Positions 6,568 to 7,759 of a DNA stretch of 7,759 nt are shown here, piece after piece. The position numbers were made by a program, and so were the translations under genes. Origin of the DNA: an uncultured Lachnospiraceae bacterium (GTDB lineage Bacteria; Bacillota; Clostridia; Lachnospirales; Lachnospiraceae); NCBI GenBank assembly GCA_910586095.1, contig CAJUHQ010000151.1, forward strand, positions 1 through 7,759. The letters run 5' to 3'. The notes beneath the pieces are model-generated. The model ran no database searches. It saw only the letters and a list, made by a program, of their open reading frames with translations, and was not told the DNA's origin. The stretch's first letter is position 1, and each line of letters begins with the position of its first letter.

Positions 6568-7650
6568 TTATTCGATCACCTCTATCACTTTTCCCTTACT
6601 ATCTTTGATTTCAGAGCGTTCAATAATAAACTGTAACGGCATTGTATCGCATCTATATGTACCAACGTGAGGCCTAAGAATAGTCTGAATTTCCTGTAAG
6701 GTTTCTTTAGACAGCCTCAAAATCGCAAAATCCTTTTCCTTCTCACAATACTCTGATTGAGACGCCCATTCTATACTTAATGTAAATGTTTCTGCTATAA
6801 TGAACAAAGATCGCTCCTTCTGAGTCCGCCCTCTAAGCATTGTCAAGAACGTTTCTACATTCATTGCTCCCATTTCTACTATAATCATCTGTTCATCATC
6901 AGAACTTTGATAACATTTTATAGCACTTGTATACACTGCTACAGAAGATGAACCATCCTCCTCTATCCCTTTGTCAAGAACCTGCTTAAACTTTTCATTT
7001 TCTAAAAGAGAGCTTCTATTCAAATCTGTTATCCCATATGGAATATAACAAAATAATTCCTTTAGGAATTTCTCACCAATCCAGTGCATCATTGCATACA
7101 TTTCATCCAAAGTCAGGGCAACCGCTTGTAAAAACTTTACATGTCCACTACATGTATCCATCTCACCTAATTCTGGATCTATACAAAACCCCAATGCCAT
7201 AAGTTTAGTATCTGTATCAAGAGCTATGGGACCATTGCAACTCATATGATGCCCTGCATCAAAACAATTTCCTGTAGAAAATACATATCGTGCAAGATTT
7301 TGAAGCAAATTAACTGGCCATACAGGAGGTTCTTGTGTTTCCTTTTTTAGACGAAATGTCAGTTCGAAACCATATCCACTATCTTTAGTTTCCTCATTAT
7401 CTTCCTCCTCCTCATCATCTTCGTCTTCGTCGTCTACATCATCATATAAGTTGCTAAATCCATAAGTAACATAATGCCAGTGCCCTTCTTCTTTTTCGCT
7501 TATATAGACTTCCACGCCGTCAAGTGGGTCCTTTCCTCCAAGAAAATATGGCAGTACTGTACCATAATAAAATCCCTCTTGATCTGGATACAGAGCTTGC
7601 ATTTTCTCCGCAATATAATCAGCACCTACTTTTTCATCATCTTCATTCAT
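6568..7650 (-). CDS. SUFU (suppressor of fused) domain protein
   Basis: 360-residue cytoplasmic protein without signal peptide or membrane segments. The N-terminal half reads as a bacterial SUFU domain: HWHYVTYGFSNLY (57-69), GFELTFRL (94-101), PPVWPVNLLQNLARYVFSTG (108-127), GHHMSCNGPIALDTDTKLMA (133-152) and GFCIDPELGEMDTCSGHVKF (154-173). Within it, residues 70-90 are an acidic insert with 17 Asp/Glu out of 21, encoded by repetitive GAT/GAA-type codons at 7381-7443. Residues from about 200 to 345 form a second region I do not recognise. In bacteria, SUFU proteins are predicted immunity proteins of polymorphic toxin systems; for this copy that is inference, as no toxin gene is in view. The ATG at 7650 has AGGAAAGG (7667-7660) upstream. 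It precedes galT by 100 nt on the same strand, but no metabolic link is evident. Family call is strong; function is uncertain. Confidence 0.9.
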   Translation of the reverse strand: MNEDDEKVGADYIAEKMQALYPDQEGFYYGTVLPYFLGGKDPLDGVEVYISEKEEGHWHYVTYGFSNLYDDVDDEDEDDEEEEDNEETKDSGYGFELTFRLKKETQEPPVWPVNLLQNLARYVFSTGNCFDAGHHMSCNGPIALDTDTKLMALGFCIDPELGEMDTCSGHVKFLQAVALTLDEMYAMMHWIGEKFLKELFCYIPYGITDLNRSSLLENEKFKQVLDKGIEEDGSSSVAVYTSAIKCYQSSDDEQMIIVEMGAMNVETFLTMLRGRTQKERSLFIIAETFTLSIEWASQSEYCEKEKDFAILRLSKETLQEIQTILRPHVGTYRCDTMPLQFIIERSEIKDSKGKVIEVIE

Positions 7651-7680
7651 TGTTTCTATCCTTTCCTGACAATCCTACTT

Positions 7681-7708
7681 TTCATAAACAATGTAATAGT
7701 TCAGACAA
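7681..7708 (-). promoter_or_regulatory. Possible promoter of the SUFU gene
   Basis: On the - strand, TTGTCT (7708-7703) and TATGAA (7686-7681) are each 4 of 6 to the sigma-70/sigma-A boxes with a 16-nt spacer, about 30 nt upstream of the start codon. The -35 half overlaps the centre of the palindrome at 7693-7722. Weak support. Confidence 0.22.
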
Positions 7709-7722
7709 GTCTGTCCTGTTAC
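7693..7722. repeat. Imperfect 14-bp palindrome upstream of the SUFU gene
   Basis: Left arm GTAATAGTTCAGAC (7693-7706) and right arm GTCTGTCCTGTTAC (7709-7722) face each other across AA. Eleven of 14 positions pair by Watson-Crick rules, one more as a G-U type pair, and two are mismatched. The inner CAGAC/GTCTG and outer GTAA/TTAC blocks are perfect. It looks like a slightly decayed copy of a longer perfect palindrome, possibly a dispersed palindromic repeat or a regulatory site. No second copy occurs in the window. Confidence 0.6.
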
Positions 7723-7759
7723 GGCATCCGCCCATTAAAAATTGCTGCGCAATGGGGCG
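7723..7759. repeat. Palindromic element running off the right edge
   Basis: CGCCCATT (7729-7736) pairs with AATGGGGCG (7751-7759), with one extra G in the right arm. A short inner hairpin ATTGC-TGC-GCAAT lies at 7741-7753. On the - strand this inner hairpin is followed by TTTT, so it could also end transcription of a gene beyond the edge. The left arm has six more bases, GGCATC (7723-7728), whose partner would fall just outside the window, so the element is probably truncated. Confidence 0.45.

Noticed and set aside
1..7759. CRISPR array, tRNA or rRNA genes, transposase, phage genes
   Set aside because: No regularly spaced direct repeats, cloverleaf-like sequences or mobile-element proteins were seen on either strand.

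Overview
The window looks like chromosomal DNA from an AT-rich Firmicute, most probably a gut clostridium of the Lachnospiraceae type. This is inferred from the AT-rich intergenic DNA, the strong AGGAG-type ribosome binding sites, a type 2 (Firmicutes) GalT, and a Vut_1/YhhQ transporter whose wording matches what I remember of Lachnospiraceae homologues. No database search was possible.

Layout. Positions 1-686 on the + strand hold the 3' part of a queuosine-precursor (YhhQ/Vut_1) transporter. It enters from outside the window and is broken by a one-base frameshift near 345-350. Positions 687-816 are intergenic and contain a strong bidirectional hairpin terminator (762-797) that separates it from the convergent block. 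Everything from 817 to 7650 is on the - strand. In transcription order this is a SUFU-domain protein (7650-6568), galT (6467-4959), an AraC-family regulator (4858-3959) and lacZ (3897-817). The right edge (7693-7759) carries palindromic DNA that appears to be cut by the window end.

How the genes work together. LacZ hydrolyses lactose or other beta-galactosides inside the cell. GalT carries the resulting galactose (as galactose-1-phosphate) through the Leloir pathway. The AraC-type protein lies between them, in the same direction with short gaps, and is the obvious candidate local regulator. Galactokinase, UDP-glucose 4-epimerase and a lactose permease are not in the window, so they must lie elsewhere if the pathway is complete. 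The SUFU protein has no evident metabolic link to the cluster; bacterial SUFU proteins are best known as predicted immunity proteins of polymorphic toxin systems, but no toxin gene is visible here.

The main points needing a second look are the frameshift in the transporter, a 16-bp perfect palindrome between galT and araC that has no U-tract, the two-part SUFU protein with a highly acidic linker, and the palindromic element at the right edge. I did not find a clearly new multi-gene system. No gene-free stretch exceeds 300 bases.
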